From Bombardia bombarda (taxonomy: Eukaryota > Ascomycota > Sordariomycetes > Sordariales > Lasiosphaeriaceae): 64,000 nucleotides of DNA. The stretch is taken from NCBI GenBank assembly GCA_030512295.1, contig JAULSR010000001.1, forward strand, positions 3,867,001 through 3,931,000, read 5' to 3'. Below, piece by piece: positions 1 to 11,343 of the stretch. The notes under the pieces are model-generated. The model saw nothing but the letters and a program-made list of their open reading frames with translations, ran no database searches and was not told where the DNA came from. The translations under genes were made by a program, and so were the position numbers. Within the stretch, counting starts at the first letter, position 1. Each line of letters starts with the position of its first letter.

Positions 1-1381
1 ATACTGTCCTTCGTCTGGTGCCGGCGTAATTGTATTTTGTTGATGTAACAAGGTCGAATGATACGAAAGGGCTCCGAGTGTAGCCATAGCGCCTGATTCA
101 CAGATGGGGAGGTGCCAAGGCGGGGGGATATGCCCCGGATGATTTACACAGAAATACGGTAATTCACGTGTTACCTTCCTAGACTCCAGTTCACGATCAC
201 CATCGTAACTTCCACACTAGAAACACATACACACCTGAGCTTCGGATTCACGTTGGGCACAAATTCAGCACAATATTCTCATTTCAAGTGTTCAAAAACA
301 CTACATATCCGTAGAAAGTCATGTTTAGAAAGTCATGTCATTGCCTCATCACATATATGTGTGTGCACGCGTTTGTTTCCCCTTTCATCTCCTTGTTTGC
401 CCAAACTCAGGACAACCAAGGCAGAAACACAACTAAGTAAGTAGATCAAAACCAGCCGCTGACTGATTGATGATTGATCACAACGCTAGCCGCCCCCGTG
501 TACGAGCATGAAATCTCTGCCAAGGAACTTCGATTCACAGTGCCTCTCTCACCAACCCTGGAACCAGAACTCCTTAAACCGTAAAAAGAAGACCAAAAAG
601 AGATAAGAGTGAAAGGAAAAAAAGAAAAAAAGCAACGGGACTCCTGTTATACGCCGACACGCCATCCAAGTTCGTTCACTTTACCGCCGCCGCCTCCAAC
701 CCTTTCCACCGGCCGGCCGGGGTTGAGCCTGGCTTCCACCAGACCTACCCTTATCATACCCATCACATGATCACTGGCCAGCCAGCTGAACCCGTCAGCT
801 AGCTCCACATAGAGAAAGAGAGAGAGCAGAATGCCCTCTCCAACCTTGAGCAAACCAGCCAGTCGACTCCAATGCCAAGGTGCCCAAGAGCGGTACTTCA
901 TACAAAAACCAGTACAAAACGAGACGAGTTCGGTGTGCGTTAGGTTCCCAGACCAAACGAAAAACAAGGAGAATAAGCAAAGGAAAATATAAGCAAAAAG
1001 GTATTAAGAGCAAATCAGTACGCGTGGCATCTCAAAAGTGACAAAGTCGTTAAAAGGCTCGTGCGCGCATGCGTGGTGTGGAGACGTGTGCATGTGTCGA
1101 GACTCTTGTTCCGGGATCATGCCCCGGACCTATCTAGAGCTTACCGCGGTGCATGACGTAGGTAATGCAAGCGTTATTCCGAACGCTCTTGCAAATAAGA
1201 TTAGAACGACGATACCCCACGAGGATTGGCAACTGCGAGTTCAATGCGACCGCCTGCGGAAGCGCGGAGTAGGTGTGTTAGGAGCCGCACGGAGGAAAAA
1301 GACGGAGAAAGAAAGCCGAGCCGAATGAAGAACAAGAGGACAAACCAAGTCAAGCGCGCGCAACTGCGGGAAGAATGAAGC
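1..1381. other. intergenic, no supported gene
   Basis: No open frame here looks like protein: the ones present are short, overlap each other on both strands and have low-complexity composition. The right end is probably the 3' untranslated region of the Maf1 gene, which is read leftward and stops at 1382. Nothing else could be supported. Confidence 0.6.
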
Positions 1382-2530
1382 TCAGACGTCAATCTCCATC
1401 CTAGAAGCGACGTCCTCGCTCACGCCACGAATCGGACTCTTATGCCTCTCGTCGACGCTTTCATCCTCAGTGTCCCCTTGCTCAGCCCCTTCCTCGTCGA
1501 CATCTTCCTCTTCCTCAAAGCTCTCATCGTCGTCGTCGTCGTCATACTGCCAACTCAGATCACCGTCGGCATCTCTGTTCCACACCAGGCCGTCGTCCGC
1601 CTCCATATCATCATCACTAGCCGTGACACGGTCCGCAAACTTGTCGCCCAGCCAGTAACGGGCACGCTTGTTCGCCCCCGTGTCGTCACTCGGGCCTAGA
1701 CCGCCACGGGAAGACAGGGCAGCCCGGGACAGAGTGGAGTTGGGCCGGAGGCGGGGACTGTGGCTCATGACGGGTACGCCCCGCACGTAGAGGTAGCACA
1801 CACGCTTGAGCGTCTTGTTGAAGAAGAAGTAGTGCAGCGCCCAGATGGCGCCCTCCTCCTCGTCGAACGGGCCGTCAACCGGCTGGTACGAGAAGACGGT
1901 GCAGTCCTTAAGCGTCATCTCCTTGTCAATCATTGACCACATCTGGGGCCCCCACGCGGGGGAAGTCGATATATTTGAACCAAAGCTGGACGAGTTGGCG
2001 GGGGTGCTGCGCGGCAGAGCGACGTCCAGAAAGGTAGAGCTAGGCCGCACGCTGCGCAGCGTGCTATCGATGTGGGTCATGACACGGCGGAGAACGCGCT
2101 CGCGCTTGAAATCCGCAGGGCGCAGGACATGCGAAAAGTCGTAGTCGGGATGTGATGCATTCAGCGTCGCGATAAGATAGGCGAAGGTGCGTCGGTTGGA
2201 TATTTCGTCCAGGGAGCCAAATGGCGACGACCGGCTCAGGTTTAGACTCGCTGCTAGCGAATCACGCTGTGGCGGAGATAGAGACGCACCAAACTTGAGC
2301 ATCGCGGCATGTTGGGATTCGAGTGACTGCTGAATGTTCTTGTATAGCTTCTTGTCCGACCCTGCCGCCTTTGTTGTGTAGAGGTCGCAACTGCCGCTAA
2401 CGTGGCAATCAGGTGTGTCGAAGTTCAGCGCGCTGGTGACAACGTCAAAGGACGGTAGCGATAGGAACTAGAGGCCCTTGTCAGCGATTACGGAGGTAGC
2501 GACGCCCCCATCTCATCGTCTTACCTTCAT
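1382..2530 (-). CDS. MAF1: Maf1, repressor of RNA polymerase III
   Basis: Maf1 is a conserved repressor that binds RNA polymerase III and blocks transcription of tRNA and 5S rRNA genes when nutrients or TOR/PKA signalling drop. There are two exons: the first holds only the codons for Met-Lys (2525-2530), then a 57-nt intron (2468-2524, GTAAG..TAG), then 1382-2467, giving 363 residues. The spliced N terminus MKFL..L..FDVVTSALNF and the central blocks (DEISNRRTFAYLIATLN, the DYDFS core, LYVRGV near the end of the fold) are the family signature. The C terminus is a long acidic tail (runs of D and E), as often found in fungal Maf1. A serine-rich linker between the conserved blocks is where PKA/Sch9-type phosphorylation is known in yeast; that is family knowledge, not something visible here. 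The start is fixed by the tiny first exon, since the internal ATG at 2302 would cut off the first 57 conserved residues. Confidence 0.93.
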
Positions 2531-4235
2531 CTTGCTGTGAAATGCGCCGAACGCAATAGTAGTGGAAATGAGGTGGTTTCGGGGAGCGCAAGGAGCCTAC
2601 GGATTGGTGGCTTTCGTGGAAGTCGTCGTCGTTGTCGGTGAAGAGGGATGGTGGAGTCCGGTCCGGAGTGCTAGGCATACGACCGTAGTCGGCTGGGACG
2701 TGGACGAAAACGAGGGGGAAGGCGAGTGACGGCTAGAAAGTGAGGGTCTGAAGAATGGTCTCCGAGATGCATCAACTGTGCGACTGAGCTGATCCGTCAG
2801 GAAATCCTTCAGTGTTGATGGGTAAGGCGATGCGACGATGCGACGATGCGACGATGCGGTGATGATGCAATCAGCTATCGCTCGATAGAGACGGCGGCGG
2901 TTGATTGACGGGGTGTTGTCTGGCTAGGAAATCGGGATCGTCCGCAAGCGGAAACGTCGATTTGGTCTGGCTTATCAGTCGTGGGGAAAGGAACAAAGCG
3001 AGACGCGGGGAGCGCCTAGTATGCAATTCGGGCGACCACAGACATGGTGATACTTTAGAGACTGTTGGTGAGAATAAAGAAGGTTGCCTTGGTTGATGTT
3101 GAGTGAGGGAAAGGTGAGAATAAGAGTGGTGGTGTCGCGACGAGTATGTTGGCAAACAGGTGTAGATGGGATGATAGGCGGGTGCCCGGCAATCACTCCC
3201 CCAGTGCTGTCGCGGTGTCGTAGTGTCGCAGCGGGTGTATACGTAGCGTTGTGTTCAGCGAGGTCCCCAGTGTCAGAACTTGGCAGTAGCACGCCCAGTT
3301 ATACCCACGCACCACCCACGCTGGCCACGCTGGCCACGCGCTGGCGCTTGGGGGCTTGGCTGGCTGGAGCTGGAGAGCTGGGCAAGCTGGGCTAAAACCG
3401 TAATCCCGGTCATGTGCAGCGCATGAGGGGATGATAATCAACTCTGTTCCTTCCGCTCGTTAGTCATACCTTCTTTACCTACCTTGCAGGAGGCCATATC
3501 TCCATCCCGCCAACCTCAGCTAAGCGACTCCATCGCAAAGCTCGAACGATAAACGAATGAGATAACGTCGAGACCCCACGAGGGTCACCTCTCAACGCCA
3601 GCGTCTGGCAGGACAGACCCTGTAAGTCCCGGTTCATGCACACAGGTCTGTATGGAACATGTCGCAATGTGGTACGACATGTAGTTGGACATGCGGTGGT
3701 GGGAGCAGCTTTCTATTAGCAGATCGCAACCTCAAGTTCCGGATACTTGCCGACGCCCTCTGGTTTACTTCCAGAAGTTGGTCGCGCATCCGGGCTTCCA
3801 GGTCGGCGACCTGGTCCAGCTTTCGTCAGGACTTAATCTACAAACGCCCATATCTAATATTTGCGGAAGGAGTTTGCTCCCCCCTAATGGGTAATTGTAG
3901 CACAACGTAACCTTCCGTCGTTGCCAGCCTCGTTCTGTTCGCGCGGCCATCTCTTCTTTCCGCGCCTCATGTTTCCCTGTCTCGTCTATCTCGACGCAAT
4001 TCGTGCACTCGTCTGCTCAAGCTTGCCGCCCGGGGTATCACGCCGCCGTGATCGGTTCAAATAATTCCAGAATCCTTGAGCGCATTCGTCATGGCTTCAA
4101 GCTTCTGTATCATGAGCGTAAGTATGCATTAGCCATTATCCGAGCGAGATCATGATCTTGTCCCAATCACCCTGCTCAGAGGCCCGTCGCCGGGGGACGA
4201 AAGAAAACGATGCATGGTACGGCTTCGTAGACCCT
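2531..4235. other. intergenic, Maf1 promoter side; no supported gene
   Basis: Contains the upstream region of Maf1 and the downstream region of the AP-1 sigma gene. A short tandem repeat lies at about 2827-2860. Open frames of 60-105 codons occur on both strands but are mutually overlapping and not protein-like. The tract at 3300-3390 is a run of imperfect CTGG/GCTGG repeats. Confidence 0.5.
2827..2860. repeat. tandem GCGACGAT octamer repeat
   Basis: About four copies of the octamer GCGACGAT in direct tandem, visible by eye, about 300 bp upstream of the Maf1 start codon. No function is evident; it is a minisatellite-like tract in the promoter. Confidence 0.8.
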
Positions 4236-5024
4236 CTACATGATCTTGGTGACCTCATCCTCAACCTGATAGGTGAGAAGACGTGTCAGCGAGATCAGAA
4301 GCCAATAATTGAAAAATGTCAAGGGGCTGCTGAAGAGAAAAGAGATGGAATAGGATCACGGCATGCCGCTGTCTTTACCTACCTCCATATCCTCGAGCGA
4401 GTCTTGCTGGGATATGCAGCGCAAGACATTCTTTTTGCTGCTCTCCTGCAGCTCTCCTGCCAGGAGAAGTTCGTCCAAGATGTAATATGCCTTTGTAAAG
4501 GAGAAGATGATGTCGAGCTCGCAGACGTTTCCGTAGTACTTGTCCATCTGTTCAACATATCGGTGGATGATTTCGAGGCTGATCAGCTCGTTGTCCTCGG
4601 AGGAGCAGCCGGCGATGAAGAATAGCGAGGCGTATCGGCGATAAACAATTTTGGTGTCTAACCAAGGAGTCAATAATGCTCGATTGATAGGCCTTGGTTG
4701 AGAAAGGCGGGACTCACCCTTATACTCCAGGAAGTTGCACATCCGAGTCCGTCGGGCGAGGACAAGCTGCGAGACGTCCTTGACGATCTTGGCTTTGTCC
4801 CTGGGGGACAAGGTAGTGAACCATTTAGCCAGGCGCTGGGTCAGCTTGTTAGCCTGGCTGTCCGAGAAGGGTAGCCTGTGCAATTGAGACCAAGACGCAC
4901 CACTTTGCCCTGGCGCGAGAGCAGTATCAAATAGCTGTCAACGTGTTAGTCAGTCAGTCGACCTCGCCGAGCGCAGAAAAAAGACAAGTGGAAATGGAAC
5001 ATGGTGGACGCACTTGATCGCCAT
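4236..5024 (-). CDS. APS1: AP-1 complex sigma subunit (clathrin adaptor)
   Basis: Small chain of the AP-1 adaptor, which sorts cargo into clathrin-coated vesicles between the trans-Golgi network and endosomes. Five exons: 5014-5024, 4901-4934, 4718-4835, 4383-4657 and 4236-4265. Introns are 79, 65, 60 and 117 nt; donors are GTGCGT, GTGCGT, GTGAGT and GTAGGT and all acceptors end in AG. The splice gives 155 residues, the normal family length. Read across the joins, the protein starts MAINYLILLSRQGKVRLAKW, continues with FIAGCSSEDNELI and the EIIHRYVEQMD block, and ends DEVTKIM, all typical of sigma-1 adaptins. The first exon is only 11 nt and the last encodes nine residues, so both are easily missed. 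The reading phase is preserved at every junction, which is strong support for the model. Confidence 0.95.
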
Positions 5025-6440
5025 GATGACGGGCTGGCTTTCCTCCGCCAACAAACGCGAGGGATGTCGGTCGTCGGTCGTCGGGCAGAGTGGTGGACAA
5101 GTGTCGAGGTGGGCGCCGTGCGTAATTTTAGGAGGAAAGCAGCTTCCAGGTTGTCAGAAAGGTTGGCCACGAGCTGGATTTTACCGAGCAGTATGTTCTG
5201 TCGGGTGGGACCTGCCTGAGGAAGACAAAGGCACGCCCCAACCCAGAGGACAGCAGCCCTGAGGGGCGGCGTCGTCAGCGGTTAGCGGGATGCACCCCCC
5301 GCCCAGGTAGCCTAGCGGGCCTAGGAACCATTCATGGGGCCCCTGGTTGTCTGTTACGCAACAATTGGTATCGGTATTTACCTAAAACTCGCGAAAAGAT
5401 CCAAGGGACCGAGTATCTAGGGGGAAGGTCAGGCTTCCAGAATACCTACTGCTGCTCTCAACAGGAAGGTGAACTTTTGAACTGGATCTTCGTACGCATG
5501 TACTGTTTATAGGAAACCCTCCATCTGCCCATTTTCGTGTTGTGTGGTAGGTTACCTGATGGAAGTCTCGACCTAGAAAAGCGAGAGGAGGCCAAGGAAC
5601 TATACCAAACAGACATAAACGATGATTTGACTGTGGCTGGAGGCGTACTCAGAAGCCATTTGAACTTTGTCGTTGTGGTGACAATCCGAGTCTGACAACG
5701 CCTCCTAGAGTTCATAAACCTTTTACTTATTGGCCACGGCTGCTTATCTTCGGGTGATCAAATCCAGTAGTTTTCTATCAAGGCTTTCTCTGGGCCGTGT
5801 GAGACACCTCCCACTCCAAGCACCCAACACCTCCCTACATCCTCCCCACGTTCAGCAATGAGCTTACCGTTGGGCTCTGTTGCTGGTTGGCCCCCGATTC
5901 ATGTACGCGGTAGGTATTCCTGCAACAGTATTCCTGCACCATCCCGCGCTCTCAGTCCCCCATGGAAATGCGATCACAAGGTCTGGAATCTGCTAGCAAG
6001 GGGCTGCTCTTTTCTGGTCAGCTCGTCGGGTTGCTTGCAGGAACTGCCTCGCCATTCGGTATTTATTAAACCATCTCGAAACCCCGGATAACCACCACAT
6101 ACACCCATCTGACCATTATCGCTCATACAAGCTGCCTGCCCACGATTAGCTAGTAGCGGGGCTCACGGGGTTCATCCATGAATCATTTACGGATCCAGCC
6201 CAGGCCCATTGTAACAACCCCATTGAAGCCCATTGACACATTAGACCAACCCCACAAGAGAAGGACTCTCGAATCTCAAGTTTCTAAGCAACCCGAGTTC
6301 AATCTCAACCCCTCCTTGACTTTCCGCCCGAAACTCGGACATAGAAATATCCAGTGGCTACGAAGAGAGAGATTCCACCATCACCAGCAAGACGAGCGAA
6401 ACCACCAATAAAGCCAATACATACACCGCCTGCCATTGCC
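5025..6440. other. intergenic, divergent promoter of AP-1 sigma and GCLM
   Basis: Shared upstream region between two divergently read genes. No protein-like frame is supported. An in-frame ATG at 6354 precedes the chosen start of the next gene by 29 codons, but the residues between are not family-like, so this stretch is treated as 5' untranslated. Confidence 0.5.
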
Positions 6441-7507
6441 ATGGCGAAGTTAATACTCTCAACCGGGTGCGTACATGCCAGTGGCCCATGCGACGCGCAA
6501 AGGTCGAAAGCTGATTGCGTGATTCCAGGAACATCGTTTCGGGTGGCCCCTCCATCATTCGCAAGCCCGGCGCAAACCGATCCAACCTCGAACTCACCAG
6601 CTCCCTGCGACACAATTTTCTCGCCGCGCAGCAAGACTACGCCGACTATGACGCCGAACTCAACAACAATAATGATAGCAACAGCAACAATACCAATGGT
6701 GGCCTAAATCACAACGACACCGAATCTCACACAAAACAAACCCCCGCGCAGCTGCCCTCGTGGACGGCCCAAGAGCAAGATGGCGCCATCTACGTGCCCC
6801 GCATCGACTGGTCCGCCGCGGGGTTACAAGAGGAGCCCAGCCAATACAACATCACGGTCAAGCTCTTCTTCCTGCCCACCGCCCCCGTCTCGCGCCGCGC
6901 CCAGCACGTCGCCGAGGCGCTCGACCTCGTCCTCAAGGAGTTGCGCGTGCCCGACGTCAACCTCCTCGTCGTCTCCTTCCCCGGCATGTCCTTCGAGGGC
7001 GACTGCGAGTTCGAGGCCGACAAGCTGAACGCGTCGCAGGGCAACGACGACGACGAGGCGGCGACCTGGCCTGCTATCGAGGACCTGCATCGCCGCGGCC
7101 TCGTCAAGAACCTCGGCATCGCCGAGTTCGGTAGCGAGAAGCTCGCCCGCTTCATCAAGCGCGTGCAGGTCCGCCCTACGGTCGACCAGATCAACGTCAA
7201 GAACTGCTGCAACGTGCCGCCGCCGCTGGTCAAGCTGGCCAAGGAGCAGGGCATCGAGCTGCTGGTGCATAGTGACTGCACGGATATACTCTCAAAGGGC
7301 ACGCTGAGGAATCTTTTAGGCCCGGGTCTTAGGGGCGCCCAGGTCCTCGCTGGCCCGGAAGAGAGCGAGAGTGGCGGCGGCGGCGGCGCTGGATTGCGCG
7401 GCGACCTCGCGCCGCAGTGGGTCGTCAAGTATACAGCTGTGGTCCGGGATCGGGGAGTGATTGAGAATAAGGGGTATTTTGCTCGCGCCGACCTAACAGA
7501 AGAGTAG
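6441..7507 (+). CDS. glutamate-cysteine ligase modifier (regulatory) subunit
   Basis: Regulatory light chain of glutamate-cysteine ligase (GCLM), which raises the affinity of the catalytic subunit in the first, rate-limiting step of glutathione synthesis in the cytosol. Two exons, 6441-6466 and 6529-7507, with a 62-nt intron (GTGCGT donor); 334 residues. The family is an aldo/keto-reductase-fold protein that lost catalysis. Visible here are the N-terminal MAKLILSTGN block, the NLELTSSLR segment, the DLHRRGLVKNLGIAEFGSEKL helix-strand, and the VRPTVDQINVKNCC stretch with two adjacent cysteines. The low-complexity Asn-rich insert around residues 60-80 is lineage-specific. The ATG at 6441 was chosen because translation from it gives the conserved N terminus directly; an upstream in-frame ATG at 6354 would add 29 unlikely residues. 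Confidence 0.88.
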
Positions 7508-7740
7508 GCAGCCGTATGTGTTTTTGTGACAATCAAGCAAGAATAGACGGTTTGGGAGTTTACGGTCAAGGCATATTTGTTTTTCCATTGATACCACCAC
7601 CACCAACACCACATGGCGTTTTACTCGATTTGGGAGTTGGATTACCACGAACATCCACCCTCCCTAGGGTGTGTGTAGAGATATTTTATAATTCCATATT
7701 TTCTTTTTCTTTTTGGGTATTCCCGCCCCTGGCCTTTTTC

Positions 7741-8568
7741 TCATCCCAGCATGCTCCTCTTGCGGCCGCGCATCCTGACATCGGCCAGCTTCTTTAGTAC
7801 AGATGGCGCCTTCTTAAAACTCTCCCCGTAGGCTTCCAGAACATAATCGAAGAACTTCTCCGCCCTCGGGTGTGTGCTGGCAAACGCCCTCTCCAAGACG
7901 TAGATATCGACAGCCCTGTCCTCATCCGAGGAGCTCTGTGTAGCCAGCCCGAAATCAATGATAACCACATCCCCGTCCAAAAGCTTGCTTTGATCCCCAT
8001 GCCCTCCTCCTCCTCCTCCTCCTCCTCCTCCTTCTGTATTCGCATCCGCCCACGGCCTAAGCATCATATTGCTCGTCGTCAAATCCCCATGCACCACCCC
8101 GACCCGATGCAAGCCCCCAATGGCAGCGCCAATCCTCCTCATCAGCCCCGCGAGGGGCGCCGGGTCGACCGTCTCGTCGGGGGTCGGCTCCGTCTCGGGC
8201 CGCTCGCCCAGCCAGCCGTTGATGGCCGCGCGCACCGGCACGCCGTCGATCCACTCCAGCATCATCCAGCCGGCGACCGCGTCCATGGCGTAGACGGCCG
8301 GGACGGGCACGCCCTCGCGGCGGCACCGGTCCAGCACTTTGGCCTCGGACGACATGCGCGCCTTGGTCAGGCGCGCGTCGAGCACCGGGTGGCGCCAGGC
8401 TTTTGACGGGCGGTATTTGAGCGCGCATGGCCGGTTGGAGAGGACGTGCACGGATTTGTAGAGGCGGCCCTCGGCGCCCTGGGTGATGAGCAATGGCGGG
8501 GTCGACGCGGGGTAGGTTAGGACTTGGGGCAGGGGGAACTCGGGCTCGGGCTCGCTGGCGGCGGCCAT
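7741..8568 (-). CDS. BUD32: Bud32, atypical kinase of the EKC/KEOPS complex
   Basis: Small atypical serine kinase/ATPase (PRPK/Bud32 family) of the EKC/KEOPS complex, needed for the universal t6A modification of tRNA and for telomere upkeep. Intronless, 275 residues from the ATG at 8568; an in-frame ATG at 8739 would add 57 unconserved residues, and the family normally begins close to the first beta strand. Motifs: QGAEGRLYKS nucleotide loop, ALKYRPSKAWRHP.LD (RPxKxYRxPxLD-like), EGVPVPAVY, catalytic VVHGDLTTSN, metal-binding IIDFGLA, and a basic C terminus (VRMRGRKRSM) typical of Bud32. Unusual: ten consecutive glycines sit between the catalytic loop and the DFG motif, encoded by a CCT/TCC trinucleotide run at about 8004-8034. 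Confidence 0.93.
   Translation of the reverse strand: MAAASEPEPEFPLPQVLTYPASTPPLLITQGAEGRLYKSVHVLSNRPCALKYRPSKAWRHPVLDARLTKARMSSEAKVLDRCRREGVPVPAVYAMDAVAGWMMLEWIDGVPVRAAINGWLGERPETEPTPDETVDPAPLAGLMRRIGAAIGGLHRVGVVHGDLTTSNMMLRPWADANTEGGGGGGGGGGHGDQSKLLDGDVVIIDFGLATQSSSDEDRAVDIYVLERAFASTHPRAEKFFDYVLEAYGESFKKAPSVLKKLADVRMRGRKRSMLG
8004..8034. repeat. CTC trinucleotide run inside the Bud32 gene
   Basis: A near-perfect run of the triplet CTC/TCC on the + strand that encodes a polyglycine stretch in the kinase. It is a microsatellite in coding sequence, so its length may vary between strains. Confidence 0.85.
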
Positions 8569-9841
8569 TTTCGCGACACAGTGGCTGGCTGGCTGGCGGC
8601 TGGCGGCTGGCGGCTGATGCGGCTGGGGATGAAGGAGGGGATTCGATATGAGTATTTGTTGAACAAACAGGTCGGCCGGTTTGTTGTCGTAACGGGGCGT
8701 GATTGGTGCCAAATGGCGGACTGTCATCAGGTTTGTCATGCAAAGCTGCAGTTATGGATGGGCAATGCGCAATGTACTGGATGCATGGGCAAGGCGGGAA
8801 GTGGGTTGGCGGGAGGGTTCAAAAATGATTTCTTTGGTCCGTGTGAGTTTGTGATTGCCGCCTTATTACCACCTATTTGAGGAGTTACACAGCAGCGCCT
8901 GAGCAGGTGCCTACCTTGATGGCCAGCCAGCCAGCCAGCCAGGCGCCTAAGGCCTAGGTAGTTACGAATGGAATGGAAGTAGGGCACAGTTGCGGTTTCC
9001 CATTTAAAACCTAAACTCAACCATCTCTGCTCCTTGCGGTTTTTTTGTTCCCTCTTTCTCTCCTTTCCATGCGATCCGAAGTATCAACGGGATAAACTCC
9101 AAATCTTTGATCCCTCCATCGAGCCTACCCACCAGCAAGAGAGCCATGATAGATGTGACTGATAACAAACATGCAAACCAGCCTCTGGATCACCAACCAA
9201 CCCGGAAGGAGAACCCGAATAACAAATAAACATGGGAGACAAACATCAACAGAATGCACACGCGCGGCGATCGCAACCCGGCCGCTTTCCCGCACGTTGC
9301 TCGCTGCACGATGCTGGGCGGGTGTGATGAGACCCGGCCTGGCTTGCATCCGTTAGACCCCTTCCAGGGCCTACCAAACGATGAATAACATGGAGGCATA
9401 TCGCACAGTAAGTACGGGAGGGGACAGCGGATACCGCCTGGAGACCGCTGGAGAAAAACAACAAACAGAAGTCAATAGATTGGCCAAGTGGCCAATGGCG
9501 ACACCCCCTGTATCCTGTACACCACCCAAATGGACAAGTCACATCACCGGGGGTGGAGCGTTCAACGGTGGGAGACCGGGAGGAGTGAGTGCGAAAGTGG
9601 GAGCAGGAGATGCAGTAGCAGCTGACCTAACGTGCCACGACGCTCTCTGATTATGATTATACATTATTCTCGCCTCCCACCAAAAAATAAGGGCTTCTTG
9701 ACAGCAGGTTTGCTCGCAGATGCGAAAAGAAGGGTTTTGAAGCCATCGCGGAGTTTCAACTCTCTCTCTTACAGAAAAGAAGACCTCTGGCTATGTCCTA
9801 AACAGCCTAACCCTCCATTGCGTCTTTTTGTTACTGCTCAA
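8569..9841. other. intergenic between divergent Bud32 and membrane-protein gene
   Basis: About 1.3 kb shared upstream region. Short frames on both strands mirror each other and are not protein-like. A GCCAGCCAGCCAGCCAG tetranucleotide stretch lies near 8921-8942. No gene is supported. Confidence 0.5.
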
Positions 9842-10630
9842 ATGCCCACCACTACTACTATGACCGACTCCTCCGCCCGCCAGTGGATCCTCGTCCTGTC
9901 GCTCACCGCTCTTCTGTTGTCCCTCGCGGTCATTGTGCAGGTTGCGGGCCGCTATGTCACTGCATACCTCGCCGCACCCTCCGAGGTGTCGGCCTTTGTC
10001 GACTGCGTGGACAGCACCATCGCTGAGAACGAGTCCTACGACCTCGACATCGCAAAGGTCCAGCGCATCGAGGACAAGGTCCGCCTCGGCCGGCTCCTCC
10101 AGGACATCCAGAAGAGGGGCGACGCCCTGCGCGAGGACGTGAACCTGCTGCTGGTCGGGGAGGACGACTCGCGCCTGCGCACCAGCTCGCGCTTGTTCTG
10201 GGCCGCCAGGCGGCTGGACCTTCAGGAAAAGGTGCGCCAGCTTGATATGCTCAGGATGCGCTTTCTTGTCGTGCAGATGGGCATCGTTGCTTCCGCTGCC
10301 ACGGCGGCGTCGGTGGCGGCGAAGCAGGAACTCAGCAGCAGCAACAGGACCAGCGGTGGCGGTACAAGCGACCCCGAGAAGTCGATGCGCTTGTTTTCCA
10401 CGCCCCCCCGGCCATCCAGTGCGCTATCACGGGCCATGACGGACGGTCCAAGGGCGAAAACCCCTTTACGAAGGCTGTCCACACAAGCGATCAGACACAA
10501 CGACAATGCCGAGGGAGGACATCGGATGGGCTGGGTGGGCGTTGTGCAAGAGTTGCAAGAGTTGCAAAAGAGCCCTTCGCTACACAAGAGGCATGTGAGT
10601 ACCGAGATGGCTACGGAGCAAACTCGATGA
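9842..10630 (+). CDS. predicted one-pass membrane protein, function unknown
   Basis: I do not recognise a family. Intronless, 262 residues from the ATG at 9842; the frame stays open 70 codons further upstream, but those residues look like untranslated sequence. After a short Thr/Ser-rich N terminus there is one clear hydrophobic helix (about residues 17-37, ILVLSLTALLLSLAVIVQV). An Asp/Glu/Arg-rich alpha-helical region follows (about 45-130) with regularly spaced Leu/Ile/Val that could form a coiled coil. A second, weaker hydrophobic, alanine-rich patch lies around 140-160, and a Ser/Pro/Arg-rich disordered tail ends the protein. The strong G/C bias at third codon positions through the helical part supports real coding, whereas the tail is less certain. 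It could be an organelle or plasma-membrane protein with the long domain on one side. Confidence 0.6.
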   Translation: MPTTTTMTDSSARQWILVLSLTALLLSLAVIVQVAGRYVTAYLAAPSEVSAFVDCVDSTIAENESYDLDIAKVQRIEDKVRLGRLLQDIQKRGDALREDVNLLLVGEDDSRLRTSSRLFWAARRLDLQEKVRQLDMLRMRFLVVQMGIVASAATAASVAAKQELSSSNRTSGGGTSDPEKSMRLFSTPPRPSSALSRAMTDGPRAKTPLRRLSTQAIRHNDNAEGGHRMGWVGVVQELQELQKSPSLHKRHVSTEMATEQTR

Positions 10631-11343
10631 GTTATGACCGGGATTTACGAAGACACACATGGCGGCCGAAAGAGGGCTTTGACGCTGTCATGATGTTTCA
10701 TGAGCTGTGTACGAATTTATGAGTGGGACGCTTTGTCTGCGCATTTGACGAACGACGACGACGACGCCGAATGTGTATGCGATTGGAAGAGGAAGAAGGG
10801 TATGCAACTGGCGTTGTTTTTCTCATATTACATCATCAAGCACTGGTCCCTGGAGAACGAGTTTGTGGCCACTTCACCGAGATACCCCCTTTATCATTAT
10901 CACTTCATCCAGCTCACACGTTATTTCTTTTTTTCTGTCGCTTGCTTTCTCAGCATGCTCTGTTTATTCTCAGCCTCTATTTCTTTAGGCATTATAAAGA
11001 ATTTAGAGCATATACTCCTTTCCAACCACTTCGTACACAACACCATTCCCGCCATTCCAACATAGAGCTTTTTTCTCAACCCTTTCTGATTCTGAATACT
11101 TGGTGGTGACCATCTTAAGTGGACGTGAGTTGTCAAGTTTGTCATTACTTTACAGGTGTTATGCTATAACCATGGAATCGATCGCAACGGAATAAGTGGC
11201 TTGCTACCAGTCATCCTGGCTTGTAAGATTGTTGGAATCTCCTGTCTGTCTTTCCTACTCCTTCTGCCATGACCGAGAAGAGGGTCATGTGTGTATCTCA
11301 TGGTAAAATAAGAAACTCTCTCTGGAAGAAGGGTTTTCTATTA
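10631..11343. other. convergent intergenic region
   Basis: Lies between two genes that point toward each other, so it should hold both 3' untranslated regions. T-rich patches at about 10915-10945 are compatible with polyadenylation context. No gene is supported. Confidence 0.5.
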
